Shown here in pieces: positions 1-7,693 of a stretch of 64,000 bases of DNA. The stretch's first letter is position 1. Every line of letters begins with the position of its first letter. The notes beneath the pieces are model-generated. The model saw nothing but the letters and a program-made list of their open reading frames with translations. It was not told where the DNA came from and did no database searches. The DNA is from Amycolatopsis sp. MtRt-6 (GTDB taxonomy: Bacteria; Actinomycetota; Actinomycetes; Mycobacteriales; Pseudonocardiaceae), in contig NZ_JADWPD010000010.1 of NCBI RefSeq assembly GCF_017308975.1, forward strand, positions 1 through 64,000, written 5' to 3'. Made by a program: the position numbers and the translations under genes.

Positions 1-107
1 GGCCTGCCCCCGCGCGGCGAGCCCGAGCTCGCCTGGGTGCAGCACTGCCTCGCGCACGTCGAACCCGGTGGCACGGTGGTGATCCTGATGCCGGGCGCGG
101 CGGGCGG
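1..107 (+). pseudogene. N-6 DNA methylase fragment, cut by window start and a C-run
   Basis: Frame 1 is open from the first base and reads PELAWVQHCLAHVEPGG followed by TVVILMP, which resembles the region after the catalytic NPPF motif in actinobacterial N-6 adenine DNA methylases (HsdM-like: a helix, then a GG turn and a hydrophobic strand). About 35 residues are visible before the frame enters a run of 24 C at 108. Nothing methylase-like follows, so the gene is either truly disrupted or the sequence is misassembled here. The upstream part with the SAM-binding site lies outside the window. The family assignment rests on a short stretch and is moderate. Confidence 0.5.
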
Positions 108-200
108 CCCCCCCCCCCCCCCCCCCCCCCCGGGCCCCCCCCCCCCCCCGCCCGGGGCCGCCGGGGGGGGGGGGGCCCGCGCCCCGCGCCCCCCCCCCCC
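108..200. other. Abnormal C/G homopolymer stretch
   Basis: This segment is almost pure C and G in long runs: 24 C at 108-131, GGG, 15 C at 135-149, then a G-run near 163-175 and another C-run near 189-200. Any reading frame gives only Pro/Gly runs. Nothing else in the window looks like this. A sequencing or assembly artefact at a hard-to-read junction is the simplest reading; a real G-quadruplex-forming tract is the alternative. Confidence 0.75.
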
Positions 201-222
201 ACCCCGGTCAAGCGAGCACCGG

Positions 223-270
223 AAACTGTCGGTGCCCTCCGGTAGCGTGGAAAACGGGGGCTGCTCAGCC
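223..270 (+). repeat. 48-bp dispersed element, copy A (PafBC/RecA-NDp-like promoter signature)
   Basis: This 48-bp unit matches 21960-22007 at 45 of 48 positions. It contains TGTCGGTG, eight bases, then TAGCGT, which fits the actinobacterial RecA-independent DNA-damage promoter (TTGTCRGTG-N8-TANNNT) used with PafBC. Next comes a conserved AAAACGGGGGCTG tract ending in the tight inverted repeat GGCTG-CT-CAGCC. The element reads rightward, into the 3' end of the leftward pentapeptide-repeat gene, whose stop codon lies inside it. Confidence 0.65.
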
Positions 271-1344
271 CGCTTCGGCGACGATCCGGGCAGCCCCGTC
301 GCGTAGTTCTTCGAGCCTCCACGCTTCCGGCAACCGCACGTCCTTCTCGGCCCGCACCAGCGTGTTGTACAGCGAAACCGACTCGGGCAGCGAGGCGAAC
401 CGCAGATCGGTCTGGCCTTCGAACGAAGTCCGCCGCAGGTCCAGCGAGTCCGAAGCGGCAACGCCGGAGAAGACCGCGTCGCCGGCGAACTTCGCGTCCT
501 TGAACGTCGTCCGCCCGGCGAACGTCGTGTCGGTGAACTCCGCGGTCTCCGCGAACTCCGTGCCACTGAACCACGCGTGGCTCTCGAAAACCGCACCGCG
601 GCAACGGAAGTAACCCACCAGCCGGCCGTCGCCGGTGCCGGCCGCGGTGAGGTAGACGCGGCCCGTGAAGCGGCAGCCGCTGAAGTTGGTGGTGCTGCGC
701 AGCGACGCGTGCCGCAGCAGCAGGCCGCCGACGAGCCTGCCCGACAGGTCCAGGTACTCCAGCACCGCGCCGGTCAGGTCCAGGTCGTAGGCCGGGCCCG
801 GGTCGTCGCGGCCGGGCAGCAGCTCGGTGATCAGCCGCTGGGCCGTGAGGCGGACCGTGAGTTCGCGTTCCTCTTCGGGACTGCCGTCCTTCAGCGGATC
901 GCTGTAGCGAGCGTGCTCGAACGGCCGCCGCAGGTACGAGCACAGCACGTCCAGCACCGTCTGCGTGTAGTCCGGCCGGCTCCGCGCCAACCCCGCGAGC
1001 GCGTGCAGCGCTCCCACGCGCACCTGGTCGGCCGTGTGGCCGAGCAGCTCGACCGCCTTCGCGAACCGCTCGTCCGCCACCCGCTCGCGGTCCTGCTCCG
1101 CCCGCTGCGCTTCGAGTTCGTGGCGCTGCCGCTCGATGTCCTGCCGCCGCTCCTCGACCCGGCGGCGGCGGTCGTTCAGCCACAGCGCGTACAGCGCCAC
1201 GATCGCGCCGCCGGCCAGGCCGCCGGTCTTGAGCGCGTCACTGCGGCTGGTGGCGGGGTCGGCCAGCAGCCAGCCGCCGACCCCCAGCAGCAGCACCACC
1301 GACGCGAGGAACGTCCACGCCAGCGGCGATCGCCACAGCTTCAC
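265..1344 (-). CDS. Pentapeptide-repeat membrane protein
   Basis: This 359-aa protein has two hydrophobic segments at about residues 9-28 and 40-55. A charged Arg/Glu/Gln-rich coiled-coil-like stretch follows (about 57-95), then a helical region (95-180), then pentapeptide repeats from about 185 (for example LTGAVLEYLDLSG and FAETAEFTDTTFAG). Pentapeptide repeats fold as a right-handed quadrilateral beta-helix and usually mediate protein contacts; no enzyme motif is visible. The start lies only 4 nt after the stop of the upstream Pro/Gln-rich membrane gene, so the two are probably co-transcribed. The function is unknown. The last codons and the stop fall inside the dispersed element at 223-270. 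Confidence 0.8.
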   Translation of the reverse strand: MKLWRSPLAWTFLASVVLLLGVGGWLLADPATSRSDALKTGGLAGGAIVALYALWLNDRRRRVEERRQDIERQRHELEAQRAEQDRERVADERFAKAVELLGHTADQVRVGALHALAGLARSRPDYTQTVLDVLCSYLRRPFEHARYSDPLKDGSPEEERELTVRLTAQRLITELLPGRDDPGPAYDLDLTGAVLEYLDLSGRLVGGLLLRHASLRSTTNFSGCRFTGRVYLTAAGTGDGRLVGYFRCRGAVFESHAWFSGTEFAETAEFTDTTFAGRTTFKDAKFAGDAVFSGVAASDSLDLRRTSFEGQTDLRFASLPESVSLYNTLVRAEKDVRLPEAWRLEELRDGAARIVAEAG

Positions 1345-1348
1345 CGGC

Positions 1349-2242
1349 TCAGGACACCAGCATGGTGCTGACGCAGAAGCCCTTTTTGTCGAAGTTCGTC
1401 GCGCTCAGCGTGCCCTTGACCGGCTTGCCGGCGGACGTCCCGGTGACCTCGCCCTCGACCAGGTACTTGTCGGCGGGCACGTCGCCGAGCTGCAGCTGCA
1501 GCGGCGGCTTGAGGAACGTCTCGAGCCACGAGGTGAGCAGCTCCTTCGAGTCCGCGCAGCCCAGCGCGACGGCGCCGTTGTTGTCGCCCGCGTTCAGCTT
1601 GTCGATGAAGCCCTGCAGCACGGCCTTGGCGTCCGAGCTGCCGCCGTCACTGCCGGACGGCGGCTTCGTGGCCGAGGTCGTCGGCTTCTTCGACGTCGGC
1701 TTCGACGGGGACGGCTTGGCCGACGTGCTCGACGACGGGGGCGCGGCCGTGTTGGTGTCGTCCTTCGAGAGGAAGAAGCCCGGCGCGACGAAACCCGTGA
1801 TGCCCACCAGGGCGAGCACGACGACCACGGCGGCGCCGATGGCGATCCACATCCCGGTCTTGCTCTTCTTCGGCGGCGCGGGCGGCCCGCCGAAGCCCTG
1901 CGAGTAGCCGCCGGTCGCCGGGTCCCAGCCGGACACCTGGCCTGCCGCGTTCGGGTCCCAGGCCTGCTGGCCGTACTGCTGCGCGTTCGGGTCCGCCCAC
2001 GCCGACTGCTGCTGCTGCTGCGCGTACGGGTCGCCCCACGTCGGCTGCGGGTTCGCGGGGTACCCCTGCTGCTGGTTCGGGTCCCAGCCCTGCGGGTACT
2101 GCTGCGTCGGGTACGGCTGTTGCTGCTGGTTGGGGTCCCACCCGCCCTGCTGGGGGTACGGCTGCTGCGGGACGCCGCCGGACTGCGGCTGGCCGTACGG
2201 GTCGGGCTGGCCGGGCTGGCCCGGCTGAGGCGGGTAGGTCAT
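1349..2242 (-). CDS. Pro/Gln-rich single-pass membrane protein
   Basis: The protein has 297 residues. The first ~110 are a low-complexity cytoplasmic region rich in Pro, Gln, Gly, Tyr and Trp (repeated QQPYP, GWDPN and AWDPN units). A transmembrane helix with a long Val-rich core follows, then a Ser/Thr/Pro/Lys linker, then an extracytoplasmic domain of about 95 residues with the pattern AKAVLQGFIDKLNAGD, similar in layout to DUF4878/NTF2-like membrane-anchored domains of actinobacteria. The ATG at 2242 is preceded by GGAAGG at suitable spacing; the frame is open further upstream, but that part has no family character. The downstream partner is the pentapeptide-repeat gene. Confidence 0.75.
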   Translation of the reverse strand: MTYPPQPGQPGQPDPYGQPQSGGVPQQPYPQQGGWDPNQQQQPYPTQQYPQGWDPNQQQGYPANPQPTWGDPYAQQQQQSAWADPNAQQYGQQAWDPNAAGQVSGWDPATGGYSQGFGGPPAPPKKSKTGMWIAIGAAVVVVLALVGITGFVAPGFFLSKDDTNTAAPPSSSTSAKPSPSKPTSKKPTTSATKPPSGSDGGSSDAKAVLQGFIDKLNAGDNNGAVALGCADSKELLTSWLETFLKPPLQLQLGDVPADKYLVEGEVTGTSAGKPVKGTLSATNFDKKGFCVSTMLVS

Positions 2243-2356
2243 CGGTCCATGCCTTCCGGGCGCTGGGGGTTCGTGCGCTTCCGACGTCCGGTGGACGCGT
2301 GCGGTTCCCCAGGACGTGACTGCAGCATTCTGCAAGCTCGGACGGTACGGCATGAA

Positions 2357-2405
2357 ACCGGCTCCCGGTCGTGGCGGCGCGAAACCGTCACGACCGGGAG
2401 CCGGT
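2357..2405 (-). terminator. Intrinsic terminator of the GH25 gene
   Basis: Two perfect 17-bp arms (2357-2373 and 2389-2405) enclose a 15-nt loop, 12 nt past the stop of the leftward GH25 gene. There is no long U tract, which is usual for actinobacterial terminators. Confidence 0.8.
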
Positions 2406-2416
2406 CGGGGGATGGA

Positions 2417-3286
2417 TCAGCCGTTGGCCAGTGCCTGGAGCCGGTCGTAGGCACCGTTGAAGGTGTCCTGGTCGAGCGGGCTCGAGGTGTACTGCCAGAC
2501 GGTGTAGAAGCCCCAGTTGTAAGGCAGCGTGCCGACCGACGACGCGTACCGCGCGACCCACAGCGGGGCCGTGCTGGAGAAGTCACCGCTCACGCACTGG
2601 CTCCACCAGCTCGTCGACGTGTAGATGACCGGCCAGCGCCCGGTCAGGGACTTGTACGTGTCGTGGAAGTCGAGGATCCACGACGTCATCCCCGCCTTGC
2701 TCAGCCCGTAGCAGGTCGAGCCGTACGGGTTGTACTCCATGTCGAGCGCACCCGGCAGCGTCTTGCCGTCCTTCGACCAGCCGCCGCCGTGGGCGACGAA
2801 GTACCTGGCCTGCGCCGCGCCGCTCGAGGTGTTCGGCGTGGCGAAGTGGTAGGCGCCGCGGATGAAGCCCTGGTTGTAGGAGCCGTTGTACTGCTGGGCG
2901 AAGTACGGGTTCGTGTAGCTGGTGCTCTCCGTGGCCTTGGTCCAGACGAACCGCTTGCCCTGGTTCCACCAGTACGCCCAGTCGACGTTGCCCTGGTAGC
3001 TGGCGACGTCCATGCCGGCCACCGTGGCCAGCACCTGGCCGGGGATGGCCTGGCCGGGCTGCGGCTGCTGCGCCGCCTTCTGCGTGTCCGGTGTCGACTT
3101 GTCGCCTTCGACGCGCCGGATCTGCGACCCCAGATCGTGGTTGTGCTGTGCGATGTCCGCGTTGATCGCGGCCACGGGGTCGACTTCGGGGGACAAGGTC
3201 GCCGCCTGGGCTGAGCTGCCGAGCAGGAGCAGCGTGGCCGGGACGACCAGGGCAGCGAACAGCCGCCCTCTTCGGGATGTGGACAT
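2417..3286 (-). CDS. Secreted GH25 muramidase (lysozyme)
   Basis: This 289-aa protein starts with a Sec signal peptide (MSTSRRGR, a hydrophobic core, cleavage near SAQAA). A ~60-residue linker follows, then a glycoside hydrolase family 25 domain from about residue 90 to the end. GH25 hallmarks are visible: GMDVASYQG at the domain start, the GAYHFA strand, and LPGALDMEYNPYG carrying the D-x-E catalytic pair. The family cleaves the beta-1,4 bond between MurNAc and GlcNAc in peptidoglycan, so the protein acts outside the membrane. It is paralogous to the next gene upstream (3480-4286). A GAAGGGA Shine-Dalgarno precedes the ATG, and the long leader holds a stem-loop at 3318-3343. Confidence 0.93.
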   Translation of the reverse strand: MSTSRRGRLFAALVVPATLLLLGSSAQAATLSPEVDPVAAINADIAQHNHDLGSQIRRVEGDKSTPDTQKAAQQPQPGQAIPGQVLATVAGMDVASYQGNVDWAYWWNQGKRFVWTKATESTSYTNPYFAQQYNGSYNQGFIRGAYHFATPNTSSGAAQARYFVAHGGGWSKDGKTLPGALDMEYNPYGSTCYGLSKAGMTSWILDFHDTYKSLTGRWPVIYTSTSWWSQCVSGDFSSTAPLWVARYASSVGTLPYNWGFYTVWQYTSSPLDQDTFNGAYDRLQALANG

Positions 3287-3317
3287 CGTTGGATCCCTTC
3301 ACAGATACCCTCGCGAT

Positions 3318-3343
3318 GAGCGGCTTACTGCAGGTAGCCGCTC
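3318..3343 (-). promoter_or_regulatory. Leader stem-loop and promoter region of the GH25 gene
   Basis: The 193-bp gap 3287-3479 is AT-richer than its surroundings. Within it, GAGCGGCT and AC pair with GTAGCCGCTC as a 10-bp stem with one bulged T and a 5-nt loop, about 32 nt upstream of the GH25 start. A TATACC box on the minus strand (3397-3402) could be the -10, giving a leader of about 105 nt. I do not recognise the structure as a known riboswitch; the conserved blocks of the c-di-AMP (ydaO) switch were looked for and not seen. Confidence 0.4.
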
Positions 3344-3479
3344 GAGCACGATTGTTGAGGACGAAGTGGCGTTTGTCACTCAGTTCCGTGAAATTGGGTA
3401 TACGTGTGGGTGATTTTCCCGGGAAGAAGATCGTTAATTGGTGACAGGTTAACACCTATTATTGGAAATGCTGGGCCGT

Positions 3480-4286
3480 TCAGCCCAGTGCGAGGGCGCG
3501 CAGCCGGTCCGCCGAGCCGTTGAACCAGTTCTGGTCGCCGGGCAGGGTGCCGCGGTCGGCGAACTGCCAGATCGTGTGCACGCCCCAGCCGGCGGGCAGC
3601 TCGCCGACGAAGCTGTTGTAGCGCGCGATCCAGAGCGGGTTGGCGCCGAAGCCGCCGTTGTTCGCGGTGCACCGCTTCCACCAGCTCGTCGACGTGTAGA
3701 TCGTCGGGGGACGGCCGGTCGCCGCGCGGTAGGTGTCGGAGAAGGCGCGGAGCCAGGCGACCATGCCCGCCGCGTCCTTGCCGTAGCAGGTCTCGCCGTA
3801 CGGGTTGTACTCCGCGTCGAGCGCGCCGGGCAGGGTCTTGCCGTCGGCCGACCAGCCGCCGCCGTGGGCCAGGAAGTACCGCGCCTGCGCCGCGCCGTCG
3901 GAGATGTCCGGCCGGGCGAAGTGGTACGCGCCGCGGATCAGGCCGACGTTGTAGGAGCCGTTGTACTGCTGCGCGAACTGCGGGTTGACGAAGCCGGTGC
4001 CCTCGGTCGCCTTGACGTAGACGAACTTGGCCCCCGAGCCGGCCGCGCCCCGCCAGTCGACCGGACCCTGGTGCCCGCTGACGTCGTGCCCGAGCTGCTG
4101 GTCGTCACCGCCGTACAGCACGCCGGGGGCTTCGCCGACGCCCTCGACCTTGGCGATCTGAGAACCCGCGAAGTGCTCCTGGGCCCCGGCGTAGATGTCG
4201 TCGGCCTTCGCCGGCGCCTGCCCGGTCACGAGGAGGACGGACGCGAGGACGGCGGCGAAGGGCAGCGAACGTCTTTTCACCCTCAT
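3480..4286 (-). CDS. Secreted GH25 muramidase, second paralogue
   Basis: The protein is about 268 aa with a Sec signal peptide (MRVKRRSLPFAAVLAS, cleavage near APAKA) and a C-terminal GH25 domain. It shares long stretches with the neighbouring paralogue: AQARYFLAHGGGWSADGKTL and LPGALDAEYNPYGETCYG. The catalytic D-A-E-Y motif is intact, and the linker before the domain is shorter. The start is uncertain: ATG 4286 has GGGGAG immediately next to it, GTG 4280 would place the same motif at a better distance, and GTG 4295 is a third option. Both genes point leftward with a 193-bp gap and probably arose by tandem duplication. The likely role is remodelling or lysis of cell wall. Confidence 0.92.
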   Translation of the reverse strand: MRVKRRSLPFAAVLASVLLVTGQAPAKADDIYAGAQEHFAGSQIAKVEGVGEAPGVLYGGDDQQLGHDVSGHQGPVDWRGAAGSGAKFVYVKATEGTGFVNPQFAQQYNGSYNVGLIRGAYHFARPDISDGAAQARYFLAHGGGWSADGKTLPGALDAEYNPYGETCYGKDAAGMVAWLRAFSDTYRAATGRPPTIYTSTSWWKRCTANNGGFGANPLWIARYNSFVGELPAGWGVHTIWQFADRGTLPGDQNWFNGSADRLRALALG

Positions 4287-4384
4287 GCTCCCCACCGATC
4301 TCGTGAGACTTCTTCAGCCTCACGATGCACCGGCGCCGCCGGATCGGCGAGTCGATGATCACTCGATGGAGTGGGACCCGCAGG

Positions 4385-5089
4385 TCAGCGCCGTTCGTCG
4401 GCGATGGCCTTCATCAGGTGCTCGGCCGGCACGACGGCCGTGATGAGGTCGTGCGGGTTGATCGCGACCGGGTGCCCGCCGAGCAGGTCGACGATGTCGC
4501 GCCCGAGCACGGCCCGCGCGTGCGGCCACTCGCGCGGCACCAGCGCCTTGCGCGTGTAGGCGGGCACCATGACCCGGCCGTCGGTGTTGTGGAAGCCGAT
4601 GACGGTCCGCTGCACCGGCGACATCGCGTAGACGAACAGCGTCGCGTCGAGCACCACCTTCGGCAGGTCCGACGGCGGGCGGTGCTCGGTGCGGACGAGC
4701 TGCAGCAGGTGCTCGAGGTCGTTCGCCGGTTCCGGGAAGCCGAGCGCCTTGGGCGAGGGCCGGTAGCGGTCGTTGGGGTGGAAGTCGGCGACGACGTCGC
4801 CGGCGTCGTTCACCGGGTAGGCGCCGACGACCGCCCACGACGGCACCGGGCCGTTCGGGTCGAAGGCCTCGTCGATGACGTAGAGCCAGCTGTTCGGGTT
4901 GGCGCGGGCGTTCGCGCGCATTTCCTCGGTGATCTCGGGCGTCGTTCCCTGCTTGCCGGAGCGCCGCGCCTGCCGGCCGTCGCGACGCGCGGCGCGGTTG
5001 TGCTTGCCGTGCCTGCCGCCGGGGCGATCGGCTCCGCTTCCGGTGGGCTGCTGCGAAACCATCCGATCCGCCTCGTCCCGCTGCGCCAT
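4385..5089 (-). CDS. SseB-like / type VII secretion-associated family protein
   Basis: This 234-aa protein has a basic, low-complexity first ~50 residues (RHGKHNRAARRDGRQARR). A domain follows that starts EITEEMRANARANPNSWLYV, continues with the FHPNDRYRPSP motif, and ends in a ~90-residue module with LDATLFVYAMSP and a HDLITAVVPAEHLMKAI tail. The second half has SseB-N-terminal-domain character, and this architecture is commonly named type VII secretion system-associated protein in actinomycetes. No ESX genes lie in the window, so that link is by family name only. ATG 5089 is chosen because GGGG lies 5 nt upstream; ATG 5095 is the alternative. It is divergent from 5152. Confidence 0.7.
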   Translation of the reverse strand: MAQRDEADRMVSQQPTGSGADRPGGRHGKHNRAARRDGRQARRSGKQGTTPEITEEMRANARANPNSWLYVIDEAFDPNGPVPSWAVVGAYPVNDAGDVVADFHPNDRYRPSPKALGFPEPANDLEHLLQLVRTEHRPPSDLPKVVLDATLFVYAMSPVQRTVIGFHNTDGRVMVPAYTRKALVPREWPHARAVLGRDIVDLLGGHPVAINPHDLITAVVPAEHLMKAIADERR

Positions 5090-5151
5090 CGTCATCCCCA
5101 CGTTCTCGGGTGTACCTGCCAAGTCTTGGTGCGCCACTCTACTGTTTGCCC

Positions 5152-5532
5152 ATGGCCTCTTCGCGTTCGGTCGACCCCGGACAGTTACGTGCGGCGGTGC
5201 TGGCGGTTTCCCCGTGGTTGCAGGGCGATGCGCCCGATCCGGCGCGCCCGGAACTGGCCGCGGCGGTCCGGTTGTCGCTGCGCGCGCTCGCGGCGGACGC
5301 GCCGGGCCGGACGGTCGAGGTGCGCGTGCCGCCCTTCGCCGCGGTGCAGTGCGTCGAGGGGCCGCGGCACACCCGGGGCACCCCGCCGAACGTGATCGAG
5401 ACCGACCCGCGCACGTGGCTCGAACTGGCCACCGGGCAACTGGACTGGACCACGGCCGTGGCGGCCGGCCGGGTGTCCGCGTCGGGCACCCGGGCCGACC
5501 TGTCCCACTGGCTCCCCCTCGTCCGGCTCTGA
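5152..5532 (+). CDS. Sterol-carrier family protein (SCP2-like)
   Basis: This small cytoplasmic protein (126 aa) has a Pro/Ala-rich helix-forming N-terminus (LRAAVLAVSPWLQGD) and the pattern VEVRVPPFAAVQCVEG, then PPNVIETDPRTWLELATG and WTTAVAAGRVSASGTRADLS. The last block, a W-x-x-L-x-x-G segment followed by the A-G-x-x-x-x-S-G strand, is typical of SCP2-type lipid-carrier domains. Genes of this family commonly sit near purF in actinobacteria, as here. It probably binds a hydrophobic ligand; no catalytic residues are evident. The ATG at 5152 starts where family similarity begins. A 57-62-bp divergent promoter region separates it from the SseB-like gene. Confidence 0.7.
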   Translation: MASSRSVDPGQLRAAVLAVSPWLQGDAPDPARPELAAAVRLSLRALAADAPGRTVEVRVPPFAAVQCVEGPRHTRGTPPNVIETDPRTWLELATGQLDWTTAVAAGRVSASGTRADLSHWLPLVRL

Positions 5533-5553
5533 CGGACGGGGCCGGGACAGGAG

Positions 5554-6387
5554 CTACGGCTTGCGGCCTATCCCGCCCGCGATGGTCCGCTGGGCCACGT
5601 TGAGCTCCTTGAGCCGCGGGCCGTCCGGCCACCAGTCGGCGCAGCGCACGACGCCCGGGGGCACCATCTCGAGCCCGGGGAACAGGTCCTCGATCTCCTT
5701 CTGCGTCCGGAAGGTGCCCGAGCCCATCGGGCTGTGCAGGAAGAAGTCCTCCATCTTGCGGGCGGTCGCGGAGTCCTCGTCCTCGGGGTCGAAGAAGTGC
5801 GAGATCGCCACGAACGAGCCCGACGGCAGCGCGTCGACGTACTCCTTCATGATCTCCGCCGGCCGCTCGTGCGGGCCGTTGTAGTGGTGCAGCGTGCCCA
5901 GCTGGAGGAACGCGACCGGCTGCGAGAAGTCGATGTGCTGCCGGACGACCTCGTTCTCGAGGATCTGCTGCGGCTCGAAGATGTCCTCGGCGACGAAGTG
6001 GGTGTTCTCGTTCTCCTCGAGCAGCGCGCGGCCGTGGGCGAGCACCACCGGGTCGTTGTCGATGTAGACGACCTTGATCTCCGGGTTGATCCGCTGGACG
6101 ACCTGGTGGGTGTTCTCGGCGGTCGGCAGGCCGGAGCCGCAGTCGAGGAACTGGGTGATCCCCGTCTGGCTGGCGAGGAAGCGGCAGGCGCGGATCAGGA
6201 ACCCGCGGTTTTCGAACGCGAGGTCCTGCGCCTCCGGGGCGGCCTTCTGCACCTTGTGCAGGACCTCCCGGTCGATCTCGTAGTTGTCCTTCCCGAGCAG
6301 GAAGGCGTCGTACACGCGCGCGATGCTCGCTCGGGTCGGGTCGACCCCCACAGGAACTCGTTCGGTCCGGGTCGCGGCGTCGGGCAT
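5554..6387 (-). CDS. SAM-dependent methyltransferase, DUF574 / Methyltransf_19 family
   Basis: This 277-aa protein belongs to the actinomycete-specific DUF574 methyltransferase family. Diagnostic segments are TRASIARVYDAFLLGKDNY at the N-terminus, the SAM-binding motif FLDCGSGLPTAEN at about 80-92, VVYIDNDPVVLAHG after the second strand, and the C-terminal VRCADWWPDGP. The substrate is unknown for the family. It is divergent from an HTH/DUF5753 regulator, and a perfect 16-bp palindrome (6422-6437) lies between them. The set resembles the WhiJ-like clusters of streptomycetes, in which DUF574 genes often accompany the regulator. GAGG lies about 7 nt upstream of the ATG. Confidence 0.88.
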   Translation of the reverse strand: MPDAATRTERVPVGVDPTRASIARVYDAFLLGKDNYEIDREVLHKVQKAAPEAQDLAFENRGFLIRACRFLASQTGITQFLDCGSGLPTAENTHQVVQRINPEIKVVYIDNDPVVLAHGRALLEENENTHFVAEDIFEPQQILENEVVRQHIDFSQPVAFLQLGTLHHYNGPHERPAEIMKEYVDALPSGSFVAISHFFDPEDEDSATARKMEDFFLHSPMGSGTFRTQKEIEDLFPGLEMVPPGVVRCADWWPDGPRLKELNVAQRTIAGGIGRKP

Positions 6388-6421
6388 CTTGAACCTCGCA
6401 AGTTCTGTGTCGAAAGTCTCG

Positions 6422-6437
6422 TACTCTACGTAGAGTA
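6422..6437. promoter_or_regulatory. 16-bp perfect palindrome, candidate operator
   Basis: TACTCTACGTAGAGTA is its own reverse complement. It lies 34 bp upstream of the leftward methyltransferase start and 114 bp upstream of the rightward HTH regulator start. Each half contains TAGAGT, which could serve as a -10 box in either direction, so a protein bound here would block both promoters. The HTH regulator next door is the obvious candidate ligand. Confidence 0.6.
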
Positions 6438-6551
6438 GGACTCCACACGCATGCGGTAAACCGGGTCACCTCTTTGCGCAGGACGGCCCAACGTGTACTT
6501 TCGGTAGTCGGGCTAGAACCCCCTGGTGACGTGAGCGCGGAAGGGCCGGGA

Positions 6552-7430
6552 ATGAACGCGGTGAACGCGTCCGCAGGTGAACAGAACATCGGCCCCACGG
6601 CGCGCCGCATGATCCTCGGCTCGCAGCTGCGCCGGCTCCGCGAAGAAGCCGGCATCACCCGTCAGCAGGCCGGATACAACATCCGCGGGTCCGAGTCCAA
6701 GATCAGCAGGCTGGAGCTGGGCCGGGTCGGGTTCAAGGAACGCGACGTCACCGACCTGCTGACGATGTACGGCGTCGACGACCCGGCCGAGCGCCGGGCG
6801 TTCCTCGACATGGTCAAGCAGTCGAACGAGCCGGGCTGGTGGCGGCGCTTCGGCGACACCATGCCGAACTGGTTCACCGACCTCGTCGGCCTCGAAGAAG
6901 CCGCGGCGCGAATCCAGATCTGGGAGCCGATCTACGTGTCGGGCCTGCTGCAGGTCGAGCCGTACGCGCGGGCGATCTTCAGCCACGGTCGGCCGGACAT
7001 GGCCGACGAGCGCGTCGACCAGCTGGTCGCGCTGCGGATGCGACGGCAGAAGATGTTCAGCAGGCCGGACGCGCCCCGCGTGTGGATGGTGCTCGACGAG
7101 TCGGTCCTGCACCGGCCGATCGGGGGCGCGAAGGTCCTCAAGCAGCAGATCGAGTTCCTGCTCGAGATGAGCGCGCTGCCGCACGTGTCGGTCCAGGTGC
7201 TGCCGTACGAGAGCAGCGGCCTTTCCGCGGAGCACGCCTTTTCACTGCTGCGGTTCGGCGAGCCGGAACTGCCGAACATCGCCTACGTCGAGTACCTGAC
7301 GGGCGCGCACTACATCGAGAAGCGCGAAGAGATCGAAAAGTACAGCCGCGCGCTCGACATGCTGGCCGTCGACGCGGAGACTCCGGAGCGGAGCCGGGCG
7401 ATGCTCGCGAAGCGCCGCCAGGAGATCTAG
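6552..7430 (+). CDS. XRE-type HTH regulator with DUF5753 domain (WhiJ-like)
   Basis: The protein has 292 aa. Residues ~15-75 form an XRE-type helix-turn-helix (LGSQLRRLREEAGITRQQAG, then SKISRLELGRV). The rest is a DUF5753 (Scr1-type) domain, recognised from the ETQIWEPIYVSGLLQVEPYAR-like block (here IQIWEPIYVSGLLQVEPYAR), VLDESVLHRPIGG and HVSVQVLPYESSG. WhiJ and its many paralogues in streptomycetes have this layout and work with small DUF397 proteins in developmental control. Here a DUF397 gene follows at 7694 and a DUF574 methyltransferase is divergent. The ATG at 6552 follows GGAAGGGCCGGGA; the frame extends upstream but without family character. Confidence 0.9.
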   Translation: MNAVNASAGEQNIGPTARRMILGSQLRRLREEAGITRQQAGYNIRGSESKISRLELGRVGFKERDVTDLLTMYGVDDPAERRAFLDMVKQSNEPGWWRRFGDTMPNWFTDLVGLEEAAARIQIWEPIYVSGLLQVEPYARAIFSHGRPDMADERVDQLVALRMRRQKMFSRPDAPRVWMVLDESVLHRPIGGAKVLKQQIEFLLEMSALPHVSVQVLPYESSGLSAEHAFSLLRFGEPELPNIAYVEYLTGAHYIEKREEIEKYSRALDMLAVDAETPERSRAMLAKRRQEI

Positions 7431-7596
7431 AAACCCTTGCCTGTACCCGGTTCGGCGGTGCCGGCGACTGCCCGCCGACCGGTAACTTGGCGTAGCGGTT
7501 AACCCGTTAGGGCCAGTATCTGTCACCCGACAGGGTAAGCCCCATCAGCTATTTCTTTACCGTCCGAGAACTTTGCAAGAAATTCTGCACGTGCAT

Positions 7597-7624
7597 TTAC
7601 CGCTGCAGGCACACGTGCTAGCCT
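7597..7624 (+). promoter_or_regulatory. Putative promoter of the DUF397 gene
   Basis: The 263-bp gap 7431-7693 is AT-rich and full of short palindromes (TGCACGTGCA at 7585-7594, CACGTG near 7612, and ATGCA repeats near 7640-7655). TTACCG, 16 bp, TAGCCT is a plausible promoter that would give a leader of about 63 nt before the DUF397 start. The palindromes could be operator sites for the WhiJ-like regulator. Confidence 0.4.
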
Positions 7625-7693
7625 CGAACACGCGGGCAAATGCACATGCAGATGCATCGTCCGGAAGGCTTTTCTGCTTCGAGAGGTGGGATC

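Noticed and set aside
37..306. A Pro/Gly-rich frame running through the C-runs
   Set aside because: It is made by homopolymers and the dispersed element; only the first ~35 codons have protein-like character.
3287..3479. c-di-AMP (ydaO) riboswitch before the GH25 muramidase
   Set aside because: A stem-loop exists, but the conserved blocks of that riboswitch were not recognisable.
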